Shown here: piece by piece, positions 1-9,718 of the stretch | How positions within the stretch are numbered: the first letter of the stretch is position 1 | Layout: every line of letters begins with the position of its first letter | Origin: Aphelenchoides besseyi | Lineage: Eukaryota; Nematoda; Chromadorea; Rhabditida; Aphelenchoididae | DNA length: 64,000 nt | Reading direction: 5' to 3' | NCBI GenBank assembly: GCA_024699855.1 | Contig: JAMPIQ010000003.1 | Coordinates: 4,960,001 to 5,024,000 of the forward strand | Notes under the pieces: model-generated | The model's input: the letters and a program-made list of their open reading frames with translations, nothing else | Database searches by the model: none | What the model was told of the DNA's origin: nothing | Translations under genes and position numbers: made by a program

Positions 1-700
1 GTTTAGCATTTTTGAAATGTAACTCTTCAACGATTTCCTTAACAATCACATTTGTTGGAGAATGCGGTAAGAAACAAAACGATGATAACTGATCACATGT
101 TTAGGTTTATTTTGGCTACGATTACAAGAACTCACCACATGCAAATATATTCCTTTGGACTGCTCTTTTAGTTGCGCCACTATCCTGTGATTTCAACTTT
201 CTTTGTGATGCAATTATCATCTTCACTTGAAACTTTTAGCGACTTTGTTAATGCAGGTAAGAACATCAACAATGTTCCAGACAAGTCAACACATTTGCAG
301 ATCACAATCCCGCTATTCTTGTTCATTTTGTCAATCATGTACATTTTCATAAGCACGATTCTACTTCTTTCTGGACCGTTGACTGTGGGTTTCAATCAGA
401 AGATGATCTAAATTCCTGCTCTAGAACACACCGACTTATTATATACCGGTGGTTGCACTCGCTCTACATCCGATTATTAATCCATGCATCACGATCTTCT
501 TTATTGAACCCTACAAAAGAACTGTGACGCCCGAATTTTTATCGAAAAGACGCGAAACTAAAAATACGAAAACGACAATCACCAATGTGTCTGTTTTAAC
601 TTAAGAAGTACATGATTCATCCTTCTTCTTTTTAAGCTCAAACTCTATTTATTTGACTTAAACTCCAACAAAAAAAACACTTTGCAATTTTGCTCCAATG
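1..700. other. No supported gene; AT-rich flank
   Basis: I see no gene I can support here. An open stretch at 172-411 (+) reads as a hydrophobic peptide, but it lacks an ATG and has no partner exons. The right end holds the 3' flank of the minus-strand gene that ends at 701. Confidence 0.4.
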
Positions 701-1120
701 TTATTCTTGGTTGGATCTAAAATCGAAGATATCATAAAGAACTAAATAGAAGACCTACTTGATTAACTCAAAATTATGTTCTTTGAATTGATCGATTAAA
801 TTTTTCGTTTCAAATTTATTGCTAAATCCGAGATTGGGCGTACCGCGACCGTTGGAATGCCAATTCACAGAATCATACTAAAGAGATGAGTTATTGAAAG
901 CCATGGTGAACTTACGTATTGCTCCTCAACCAGTTGAAGTGTAAGAGCCAAAAGTGGTATCTTCACATCAATCTTCATTCTGTAGGCCAAACGAACCGAA
1001 AGATAGAAACGCTTTATACCCCTCTGGCAACGCTGAGATGTCCCGATTAAACAAGCAGAACACTCTCTGTCCCACTTGGGGCGAATTGAAAGAGTAAGCG
1101 ATGCCCGTAACAGACGCCAT
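701..1120 (-). CDS. Small unknown protein, four exons with ~40-nt introns
   Basis: I do not recognise the product, a protein of about 99 residues. Four exons join in frame with canonical GT-AG introns: 1120-1020, 979-916, 877-759 and 716-701. The introns are 40, 38 and 42 nt. The chosen start is the ATG at 1120, giving MASVTGIAYSF. The middle is hydrophobic-amphipathic (KIPLLALTLQLVEEQY) and the rest is polar. A further 5' exon is possible: a donor-like GTAAGT on the minus strand (1212-1207) lies just left of the mariner, and an open stretch continues on the far side of it. If that exon is real, the mariner interrupts a coding exon; otherwise it sits about 100 bp upstream of the ATG. The frame-consistent splicing supports a real gene; its function is unknown. 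Confidence 0.5.
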
Positions 1121-1218
1121 TTCGCAATTTGGTGTTGATCTTGAGTAAAGAAACAATCGAATGATTTAGCAAGCAAATTTGCATTTTTAAGAATACAGCT
1201 TCAACTTACTGAGATTTA

Positions 1219-1289
1219 TTGTAGTGTCCCATAAGTTTTGCAACAGGCTGAGTTTTTATGCAAACTTTTTGGTTGGAAATTTTCGAACC
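1219..1289 (+). repeat. mariner left terminal inverted repeat
   Basis: This 71-bp repeat is the inverse complement of 2468-2538 with about one mismatch. It ends in GGTTGGAAATTTTCGAACC on the inner side. Confidence 0.9.
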
Positions 1290-1333
1290 GAAAATGTCGA
1301 AATTTTATGGGGGCATTTTTTGTGTTATTTTTA

Positions 1334-2414
1334 ATGGTATTAAAACGAGAACAAGTCCGTCTTTTACTTCACTTCCAATGGCTTCAAGGTGTAAGTTATG
1401 CACATGCGGCGAAGACAATAAACGAACTATATGGCGAAACTATGGCCCGAACTACTGCTTGGCGCTGGTACAAAACGTTTGAAAGAGAAGGAATGCGCGT
1501 AACAGATGTAAAGCGAATCGGACGGTCACGAAAAGTTGATCGTGAAGCAGTGATAAGCGCTATCGAAACAGCCCCTACTTTAACAACTCGAATGCTGGAA
1601 CAAGATCTTAACTGCGGACACTTAACAATCGCCAGAATTTTAGAAAATGAGGGTATTTTTAACGAAACATAATGAATTGATGTTTTCTTAGGTTTAAAAT
1701 GGCGTAAAACTCGTTGGGTTCCGCATGAATTAAACGACCGGCAAAAACAAGAACGTCTAAGAATTTCGGAGCTCTTACTGCAACGAGAAAAAGATGAACC
1801 ATTTCTCCAGGATGTTATCACAATGGATGAAACGTGGATTCCGTATGCAAACCCGGATCCACAAAATCAATGGTTAAAAGAAAACCAACGTCCAGCAGCA
1901 GCAATTGTCCACGATTTTCGTCAGAAAAAAATCTTGCTTTCGGTATTCTGGGGTCCTGAAGGCGTAATTCATTGGTTAGTCCATCAACAGTTTTGTTTAC
2001 TTTTATAATAGGGAATTCGTCCAAGGAGCGGTCAATGCGGACGTGTATTGTCAACAATTACGACAAGTTTGGCAAATATTAGAGCAATCGAGAAGAGAAA
2101 ACTCTGTCATCTTTTTGCACGATAATGCACGTCCACATACCGCTAGAAAAACACAGGAGGTGTTAGAAGAACTTAATTGGGAAGTTCTTCCGCACGCTCC
2201 GTACTCACCGGACAAAGCACCTTCCGATTTCCACTTATTTCGCTCAATGAAACACTGTCTGAGAGGAAAGAAGTTCAACTCGGAAGAGGATGTCAAGACA
2301 GCAGTTCAAGAGTTCTTTGAAAGCAAACCGCCGTCTTTCTACAAGCGTGGATTTGACTTATTAGTGGATAGGTGGGAACAGATAATTGGATTTAATGGGG
2401 ATTATTGTAATTAA
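1334..2414 (+). CDS. mariner transposase with two tiny introns
   Basis: Cut-and-paste transposase of the mariner family that binds the terminal repeats and inserts at TA. Exons 1334-1652, 1692-1974 and 2012-2414 join in frame across introns of 39 and 37 nt, giving 334 residues, close to the usual 340-350. The N-terminal third is the paired helix-turn-helix DNA-binding region, followed by a WVPHEL linker. The catalytic triad is visible as MDETW, HDNARPH and YSPDKAPSD, with exactly 34 residues between the second and third aspartates. Without splicing, stops fall in both gaps; with splicing there are none. The start is the first ATG giving family-like sequence (MVLKREQVRLLL); an upstream in-frame TTG inside the terminal repeat was rejected. 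The protein looks catalytically complete. Confidence 0.88.
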
Positions 2415-2467
2415 GTAATAAGCGTGTGTTTGTATACGCCGTTCATTTCCAGGTGGAAAAAATTCCT

Positions 2468-2538
2468 GGTTCGAAAATTTCCAACCAAAAAATTTGCATA
2501 AAAACTCAGCCTGTTGCAAAACTTATGGGACACTACAA
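2468..2538 (-). repeat. mariner right terminal inverted repeat
   Basis: Inverse copy of 1219-1289. It ends CACTACAA immediately before the TA target duplication. Confidence 0.9.
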
Positions 2539-2540
2539 TA

Positions 2541-3285
2541 GTTGAGTTTCCGAAGAACAACGAGCTAGTGATGTGTTTTTCTAACAATCACATTTACATT
2601 GGTCGTTTTGAAAGAATAACCTCACTAAAAACTGATGAGGAGCGAAAGGAAATTTTGGTTGGAACATATTATCTACAGACTACAAAAGGCCGGAATCAAG
2701 CGGCCGTTAACAGATTATTTCTACGTTTAGTGGATTAGGTAAGTCTTTCGGGGGCGTAGTGTAACGTCCCATTATGAAACTTTCTAATTGTCATTTAGTT
2801 TCGACTTCGCCCACACAGTTGACGGCATTTCATTTTTATGGCACTGTCGTTTTCTCTCTCACAGTCGACGGGTTTTCGTTTTTATGGCATTGTTCGTTTT
2901 CTTTCGCAAAGTCGACGGCTTTATATGTTGGACTGCAATGTAGTTGTTTACTACTACTTTTGGCTCTTTTCGACTTTTTCGAAGCTCGCGAAGCAAAAAT
3001 TTTTGCGGATCGAAAGTTTGCAAAACTTTGAAATGTTTCGAACCTGAATGCCTCGAACACCGTCCTTGTTAGTCAAAAAAAACTTTCAACTTTTGATTTG
3101 GCAATTAATTTCTTTGTGTGAACGATTCTCTTATCGATTATCTTTTATCATGTCAACTTCTTATCTATTATCAAGATCGCGCTTTGGCCCCGCTTTGCCC
3201 AACATAAGAAACGACATCAACCTTTAATAAATCAGTTATTTCTATTACACTTTGAAGCTTTATCTTCTATATTTAGATTCAACAA
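2541..3285. other. Mariner right flank and gene-free stretch
   Basis: On the plus strand 2541-2738 is open and reads like a protein (for example YIGRFERITSLKTDEERKE). It then meets TAG directly followed by GTAAGT. With the mariner removed, this stretch is preceded by GAGATTTAG, a good acceptor, so it may be a stray exon of an unknown gene. The rest holds a short tandem repeat and no other coding signal. Confidence 0.3.
2815..2926 (+). repeat. Imperfect ~47-bp tandem repeat, about 2.4 copies
   Basis: Units at 2815-2860, 2861-2907 and a partial at 2908-2926 each start with a variant of ACAGTCGACGG. They continue with TTTCGTTTTTATGGCA and a pyrimidine-rich tail. It lies in the intergenic region upstream of the secreted orphan gene. 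Confidence 0.7.
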
Positions 3286-5963
3286 ATGGATTGGCAGCTT
3301 CTAGTCTGTTTTTTGTGGCTATTGTGTTCTGCCAAAAATGGACGATGTGACAGCATAGGTAGTAGTTGTTTATGAATAATACATTAGATTTTATCCATTA
3401 CTGCCACAACTTTATGCAAATTATCATTTTTAGAAGAAGCGCTTGTCAAAGATTTCAAGGATACAACTTTGAAGGTGTTAAAGAAGCCGCCGACTTCTTT
3501 TGGAAACATACGCCAATTTTCGAGAGACTCAACTTTGCTGGCAAATAAGGCTTTATCCGTTGGAAGTATTCTGGCAAAGATTGCGAAGGTAAATTGTTTA
3601 AATGAATAAGCTCAAAACATCATTCGTGTATGTTGGGTCGAGCCCTCGAATAGAAGAGAACGTTTATTAAGCAAAAGACACGGGATTGACAGACCGCTCC
3701 TCAGACTGTCTTTCAAGCAAGAGAGGCAAAACGGCACCGAAAGAGAAGCAAAACCGTGATTTCGAGCGGCGGTCACAACAGTGTAGACAAAACATAGTTT
3801 TATAAATGATTATTCTTACTTTAATTGCACTGACTTTTAACTTTAGGGCAACAGACCTGCCAGTGCCACAATGGACCAATTGAAGGACGCGCTTGAAAAG
3901 ATTTCAACTGGTCTGCCAGCTGAAATTCGCTTAGACAATCAAGATAGCTTATTAGACAATTTGAAGCTAGAATACTCCTTGGTACGCTTTTTAAAAAAGA
4001 CATTAATTGCCAAATTCGACAAAGCTTTAATCTAAACTTTTTAGCGCATTGATGGCCAGTTAGACTCCTACTTCGTTGAACTTCATCGTAAGTTTGCCGA
4101 TTGCTAATCAAATAATATAACTTTCTGTTTAGACTTGGCAGATTCAAGCCGTGGGGTCGTTATCACGGATTACTTGATGAAAGGATGTTCCGACCTTTTA
4201 TATTCTCCAAAAGGGATGTTGCAGGTAAGTCAAAGTCTGTGAATGTCAATTCGAAGATTTATAATTTCAGTACTTGAAACTACGCCTTCTTACTCAATGT
4301 AGGCTTGATCTCCTCAAAAAAGAACTGCATGGTAATTAAATTTATAAACGTTCTATTGTGTAAGCAATATTTATTTTAAAGGAACAGCTGAGGAAGCAAA
4401 GCAACTATTCATGAACATCAGTGCAACAATATTCCAGTCCGCCGATGCAGAGCAAAAAGACAAGTGGAAAAGGCTTCAAAACGGTATTTTATTTTGTATT
4501 GGTTCACAATGATCTAATATACTTTTAGAAGTCGAAGAACACAAAAACGCGGTGATGTTGGTGGATGAAATAGCGTCAGGTCGATTAATACCGAAATCAA
4601 TACAAGTCATTTGATTATGTTTTAGCAATTAAAGAAGCCGATATCAAAACTCCCGAAGACGCCATTCAAGTCATCGAGAAAGCTAAGCGTGCTATTGACC
4701 TACTTGGTCCAGATAACACGTGTATGCTAAGAAATCTTGCTCACAAACATGATTTTCGTCGTCAAACAATTTTTGATGGCGTAGAACTCTCTTTCGACGT
4801 GACATGATTAATATAGTATGTTACTTAAATGTTTTTACACATTGGTGTTTAATTTTGGTTTGAATCATTTTTTAACCGATCATTTAGACGCTTCTAAATT
4901 CCTTCTGTTTGAGACTTTTGGGAGAAGATGGTGAGTTTCAAATCATATGTCATATTTTAGTTTTACTTTGCGCATAATACCATGAGTTTTAGAGGGTACT
5001 GTTCTTACCAAAATGAATGATTTCTTTAACACCGTGAAGGAAATCGAGTCCCATGTTGTAGAATATGCAAGTATTGTGCTTGTAAGTAAAAAATCATTTT
5101 AATAATTACTTTATTATAAAACTGATTGTTTAGGAAAGGTACTGGAATCAGACTATCCCAAAGATTAGTTATTTCGCTTTTGCAAGTATGTTTTAAATTT
5201 TTTAAAATAACCACAATTCTAAGCTAACTATAAAATTGCTGTCCAACACAGCTTTCATTGTTTATAATCCAAATTTTTCTAACTTAGACAACAACATCAA
5301 AACAAAGGACTTCAACAAGACCGCAATCCAGTTCAGAGACAAGCTCGATCAATTCGGTCAAGAAGAGTCGGCTCATTCTGTGTACATATTTAAAAGCTAT
5401 GCGAAAGAGGTATAAGTTTCACGTCAGTTTTACTCATTTCTGCTCGATTTAGATGTATCCTCTAATAAAATTCTTCGATTTCACTTGTCCACAGGATATT
5501 TGCTACTATAACGCTTATGAATTTGTGGCAGTTTTGGTCGTGCGCATCAAAGACATTGATCAGGAGCAGCTTGGAACCCGAGTCATGCAAGGAAAGGAAT
5601 GGGTGAATCAGCGAGCAAAACAAATCGTTGATTCGATCGAGTACGTTTCTGAAAGCATTCGATCTTAATTGATGTTTTAGTGCCAGATCAGACGCTGCCA
5701 CTGCACTAGCAATCCTCAAAAACGTGCAAACATCTGTGGACTTTTCATCGTCACCATTCAAGGCGTATGGCCTGATAAGAGACTGGGAAAGTGCGTTCTT
5801 CTACTTTTTCACGTATCCCACTCTACCAGTCGGATTGGCTCCATACAACATTACAACTCTCAACTCGACTCAAGTTTTAATTTGGCCTGAAAGGCTTTTT
5901 TATCAATGGAATGGAAAATTGACGAAACTCAGTGAGATTGTTGAATTTTTCATGTTTCTATAA
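3286..5963 (+). CDS. Secreted protein of unknown family, ~16 exons
   Basis: I do not recognise this family. Sixteen small exons with in-frame GT-AG junctions give a protein of about 537 residues. It starts MDWQLLVCFLWLLCSA, a clear signal peptide, and an acceptor-like TTTAG lies 9 nt before the ATG. The mature part is mostly polar and predicted helical (for example QLKDALEKISTGLP and DIKTPEDAIQVIEKAKRAI) with few cysteines. The last third is more globular, with aromatic segments such as FFYFFTYPTLPVGLAPYNIT and a potential N-glycosylation site in the same segment. There is no transmembrane segment beyond the signal. Most introns are 40-70 nt; one at about 3591-3845 is longer. It may be a lineage-specific secreted or extracellular protein. 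Exon-intron consistency makes the gene itself convincing; the function is open. Confidence 0.7.
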
Positions 5964-6261
5964 ACTTTACCGGAAATATTGTAACATCAAATTTAATGAA
6001 AGAAATTCTGAAATCCATATTCGGCATTCAATTCAGCGGATTTTATTGTTACAACTAAAGAAAACAAATGTTAAATGTAAGTGGAATACAGTCGTTTATA
6101 AAGAAGAAAATTAGTGGAAACTGTAATTAATCAAATGAAAACAGCCATCTATAAAAGACAAATAACTTGCAAACATTCAAAATCTACAAAAAGATAAGAT
6201 CAAACGACTAAAATGTGTCAGAAATCAACAACAAAATAAGAATAAAAGATGGTAAGGATTG
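5964..6261. other. No gene seen
   Basis: AT-rich 3' flank of the preceding gene. Nothing else is supported. Confidence 0.4.
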
Positions 6262-6477
6262 TTAATTTGCTGATGCGAATAATTCGACTGCTCTCTTCCA
6301 CTCGTTTCGATCTTGAGCGGTTTGTTGCCATTTCGATCCCAACATCTTCAAGTCTCGGCGCCAACCACGAGGTAGTCGTCCAATTGGTCTTTTCCAACCA
6401 TAAGGCCACCAGAAAATTGTTCTTGTTGACCATCCATGTCGTCTATTCAAAAAATACACGCTCAACTTCCAAAACAT
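6262..6477 (-). pseudogene. 3' remnant of a non-LTR retrotransposon reverse transcriptase ORF
   Basis: The minus-strand translation carries the extreme C-terminal signature of RTE/CR1-like non-LTR retrotransposon polyproteins. It is a basic RPIGRLPRGWRRDL stretch followed by LGSKWQQTAQDRNEWKR. In the family this follows the reverse transcriptase domain and resembles W..D......W...AQDR..W. Only the tail is present. No reverse transcriptase motif is seen upstream, so this is a 5'-truncated or eroded dead copy. Confidence 0.65.
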
Positions 6478-6789
6478 ATTCTTTTATCTCAAAAATCAAT
6501 CATCTACTGTTTTGATACCAAAAACAATAGACGCACTCCAAACAACTATCAAACCCATCCATCAACAATTTCGCTTCCTCTCAACTTGTCATTACATCTC
6601 TTCACTCTTCCAATTCTCATTCAAAACCAATAACAACGTCTTTCAACTACGAGCTAATTTGCTAACGATCAAACCAAAACTTTTCATCGGCTCGCATTCT
6701 AACCTTCTTTCTACAGCATCGAATGTCAAAACCCATAGCACAAATCTAATGATTATTGACAGCATGAAAACAGCGACTTCCACTTTCTA
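6478..6789. other. No gene seen between transposon remnants
   Basis: AC-rich intergenic sequence. Overlapping short open frames show no protein character. Confidence 0.35.
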
Positions 6790-7007
6790 CAGGGTGTCTC
6801 AGTGAAAAAGGACGCTTTGAAATCGAAATATCTCTTTTCAGAGTTGACGAATTTTTATACAGTTTTTTGTATCAGGTAGCTCGAGATTAAAATTTTTGAT
6901 AAAGGTAACTTTTACTTCTTCAATTTACTGCAAAGATCAAAAAAATGGCAAGCTTCCGAAATTTCTCATCATTCCCTTCATTTTTTGTGTGGTTAGTTCG
7001 AAATTTT
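6790..7007 (+). repeat. Left 218-bp terminal inverted repeat
   Basis: Inverse complement of 8242-8459. The outer tip is CAGGGTGTCTCAG and the inner edge is GTTAGTTCGAAATTTT. Confidence 0.85.
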
Positions 7008-7039
7008 TGGAACTCAATTTTGACGTTTAAAAAAAACAA

Positions 7040-8237
7040 AAAAGCTTTTTATTGGATTTCAAGATGCTACCCGCTCTTTTCAACAACTTTTTCAAGACGA
7101 TTTTTGTATTCATCAATTGCTCGATCAATCATCGCTTGATCCAAATTCCGAAACTCATTTTCTATTCTTTCTTGCAATTGATCCAAACTTCCGGGTCTCG
7201 TTCGATAAACCCGGTCCTTCACATAACCTCATAGCCAAAAATCACAAGGTGTGAGATCAGGACTATAGGGCGGCCAAGCAAGTAGGGCGGGAATTTGAAC
7301 CGAACCACGGCCCATCCATCTGCCTTCGAAGTGCTCATCGAGCCACCTTCGAACATTAAGTGCCAATGTGGCGGAGCGCAATCTTGCATGAAAACAAGTT
7401 GTTCGAAGAATGACCACGTTTCCAAGACCGGAAGAACGTTGTCGTTGAGAAGTGCAAGGTATGAAGTGCCGGTGATGCTCGTCCTTGTGAAAAAAGGTCC
7501 GACAATACCTTTCTTTCCAATACCTGCCCTATCCGTTACTCTCGGTGAGTTTTCGCAAAACCTTGAGTGAAAAGCATGAGTAAATAAAAAAGTGCGTTCT
7601 CACCAGTGAGGATTTGATTCGCTCCAATACCTGAAGTTCTGATGGTTCATGCGATCGTTGATTTCGAAATGTGCTTCGTCCGAAAAAAACAAGGTGTGTG
7701 AAGAACTCAGGATTGGAGTTAATCAAGTTGAGCAAGTGAGTGGCATGTGCGATTTTTGACTGTACATTTTGTGCAGTAAGTGCGTGTGTTGCCTGCAATT
7801 TGTAGGCCTTAAAGTCAAACTCTTTAAGAAAGAATGATTAGTTGTGCAACAAACTAAGAATCAAGATCTTCAAAACACGGTGCACAGATGCTGCCGATGG
7901 CATTCGCACGCGTGATGCAATTTTTCGAACAGATTCATTTGGGTTATTTTGAATCATCACTTTAACTCTTCGAACAACTGCTTCAGTTCTTGCCGTTCTA
8001 AAGAGAATAACAAAAATAACGACATTCTTCCAACTTTTTTGATCCTCCTCGAATTTGTTGGTGTTGACCTTTTTCTTCATATTCAGACACCCATCGTTGA
8101 AAACTATTGCGACTGGGAACTGCTGCCTTGGATGATAAGCCAAAATGACGTCGAAATTGCCGTTGAACAGTCGTTGGACTACGGGTTTCAGCAAAACGAA
8201 CAACACAAAATGCTTTATGTTCATTAGACCATTTCAT
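7040..8237 (-). pseudogene. Broken DDE transposase of the TA-flanked element
   Basis: Minus-strand fragments in different frames add up to one transposase. The N-terminal piece starts MKWSNEHKAFCVVRFAETRS and resembles the helix-turn-helix domain known as DUF4817. The next piece has VRKIASRVRMP and SVHRVLK. Further on come a DEAHFEIND motif, FMQDCAPPHW, and WPPYSPDLTPCDFWLWGY, whose spacing fits a DDE/D catalytic triad. The C-terminal piece carries KDRVYRTRPGSLDQL. At least three frame changes and internal stops separate the parts, and I find no intron pattern that would repair them. I call it non-functional. Confidence 0.75.
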
Positions 8238-8241
8238 TTCG

Positions 8242-8459
8242 AAAATTTCGAACTAACCACACAAAAAATGAAGGGAAAGATGAGAAATTTCGGAAGATTG
8301 CCATTTTTGTGATCTTTGCAGTAAATTGAAGAAGTAAAAGTTACCTTTATCAAAAATTTTAATCTCGAGCTACCTGATACAAAAAACTGTGTAAAAATTC
8401 GTCAACTCTGAAAAGAGATATTTCGATTTCAAAGCGTCCTTTTTCACTGAGACACCCTG
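8242..8459 (-). repeat. Right 218-bp terminal inverted repeat
   Basis: Inverse copy of 6790-7007, ending GACACCCTG before the TA duplication. Confidence 0.85.
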
Positions 8460-8674
8460 TAATTCGGTGGACATTTAATTGCGACTAACCGAACACCAAA
8501 TTAGCATAAAAGAAGAGTCGTCCATTCGAAAATAGATGTGCACACGACTCGGCCGATCTTTAGATACAGACAGACAGACGCTGCTCGATTCATTTAATGG
8601 GAGGAAGGAAGAACAAAACGTATAAGAAAGACAGAATCCTTTGCGGCGTTTCAATCGTCGTTTTCTAAAACAGA

Positions 8675-9550
8675 ATGGAGTTTACAAGGTCGAACAAAAC
8701 ACAAAAACCTGAAGATCGACTCGCGGTTTCACAATACTCATTTTCTCATCCGACTGAATCTCCCTCTTGGTTCTACGAAATGACCGGACTTTCGGTTTCG
8801 AACTTTTTAATTGGTTGTCATGAAATTGTAGTTTTGTGGTCAGACACAAATACTTGTGTTACTCTTCTCTTTGCAATGCTTTTATTTGCGACTGTTTTGT
8901 TGATCAGCCGCTCGTTTGATTGTACGGCAACTTTGCCGGAGATGGAAGGCTTGGAAAACGAATCGGAGGAGGACACGAAGAGTACGATGAATTGGGAAAT
9001 GACGTTGATTGCCATCGACGAGAAATGGAACCGGAGATTGACACAGCAAACCAGTTTGCTTTACGAACAGATTGAACATTTACAAAAATCTGTTGTTTTC
9101 GTTGGTATTCAATGCACTTATTAAGCGATTTAGATGACGAAGTTATCTCGAGCAATGACACTTGACTGGTCGTACGAAAACGATGGACTTCGATACAAGA
9201 AGTTTGACAATTTGAAGTCCTGGGACGACGCCGAAAAAGTTTGCGGTCTGTTTGACGGTGAACTCGCTGTTGTCGACAGCGAAGCTAAGAATCGAGGTAA
9301 AGTGTTCAAACGCACGATGTTTGCACTGTTTCTAGAAATGATCAAACTGATTGGCAGTGCGACGAATTTCGACTTTTGGATTGGACTGAAGATTGAAATG
9401 CAGCATGAAACAGCCGTTAACTACACGAACTTCGATGAACCTCAGGAGATTCACGGATGTGCTTCAATTGATTCATCTGGCCGATGGCGAATGAAACCGT
9501 GCGATCAACCACGGGGTTTTATATGTCAATTAGATTTGCCGTTTCAATGA
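8675..9550 (+). CDS. Type II membrane C-type lectin-like protein
   Basis: Three exons (8675-9091, 9134-9296, 9336-9550) joined across introns of 42 and 39 nt give about 264 residues. There is no cleaved signal. A single hydrophobic segment near residues 70-85 (LLFAMLLFATVLLI) should anchor the protein with its C-terminus outside. A charged helical stalk (about residues 95-135) leads to a C-type lectin-like domain with typical landmarks: LSYENDGLRYKKF-like entry, WDDAEKVC, GELAVVDSEAKNR, FWIGL, CASID, and PCDQPRGFICQ. The canonical EPN or QPD calcium-sugar motif is not present (a DEPQE is seen), so sugar binding is uncertain. The second intron is confirmed by restoration of the NREMIKLIG helix. 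An acceptor-like AAACAG lies one base before the ATG. Confidence 0.82.
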
Positions 9551-9718
9551 TTCTATTGACAACAAATAGATCTGGTTTTTTTGTAACGTTTAATAAACAG
9601 AAGGCCGCAGGATAACAAGCTTAATAGCAACGAGATTTCACAATTGATGATCAATGCAGCAGAACGAAATTGAAAAGCTTGACAAACAATAACAACCATC
9701 AACAATATTGGTGCAGTT

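Larger units (their letters stand above)
1219..2538 (+). mobile_element. mariner transposon, apparently complete (1320 bp)
   Basis: A complete Tc1/mariner-superfamily element. Terminal inverted repeats of 71 bp (1219-1289 and 2468-2538) start TTGTAGTGTCCC and match almost perfectly by eye. It is flanked by the TA target duplication (1217-1218 and 2539-2540). It encodes one mariner D,D34D transposase whose frame is open once two very short introns are removed. The near-perfect repeats and intact frame suggest a recent insertion. Removing the element and one TA rebuilds an uninterrupted host sequence. Confidence 0.95.
6790..8459 (-). mobile_element. Decayed 1.67-kb TA-flanked DNA transposon with long inverted repeats
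   Basis: The element starts CAGGGTGTCTCAGTGAAAAA at 6790 and ends with the inverse complement at 8459. TA lies on both sides (6788-6789 and 8460-8461), the Tc1/mariner-superfamily target duplication. The inverted repeats are about 218 bp (6790-7007 and 8242-8459) and nearly identical by eye. The interior encodes a DDE transposase on the minus strand, broken by frameshifts. It is unrelated in sequence to the mariner at 1219-2538. Confidence 0.9.

Noticed and set aside
172..411. Hydrophobic open frame on the plus strand
   Set aside because: It starts at TTG, has no ATG, no homology and no joinable exons.
7295..7570. Plus-strand open frame inside the 1.67-kb transposon
   Set aside because: Antisense to the transposase fragments that carry the catalytic motifs.
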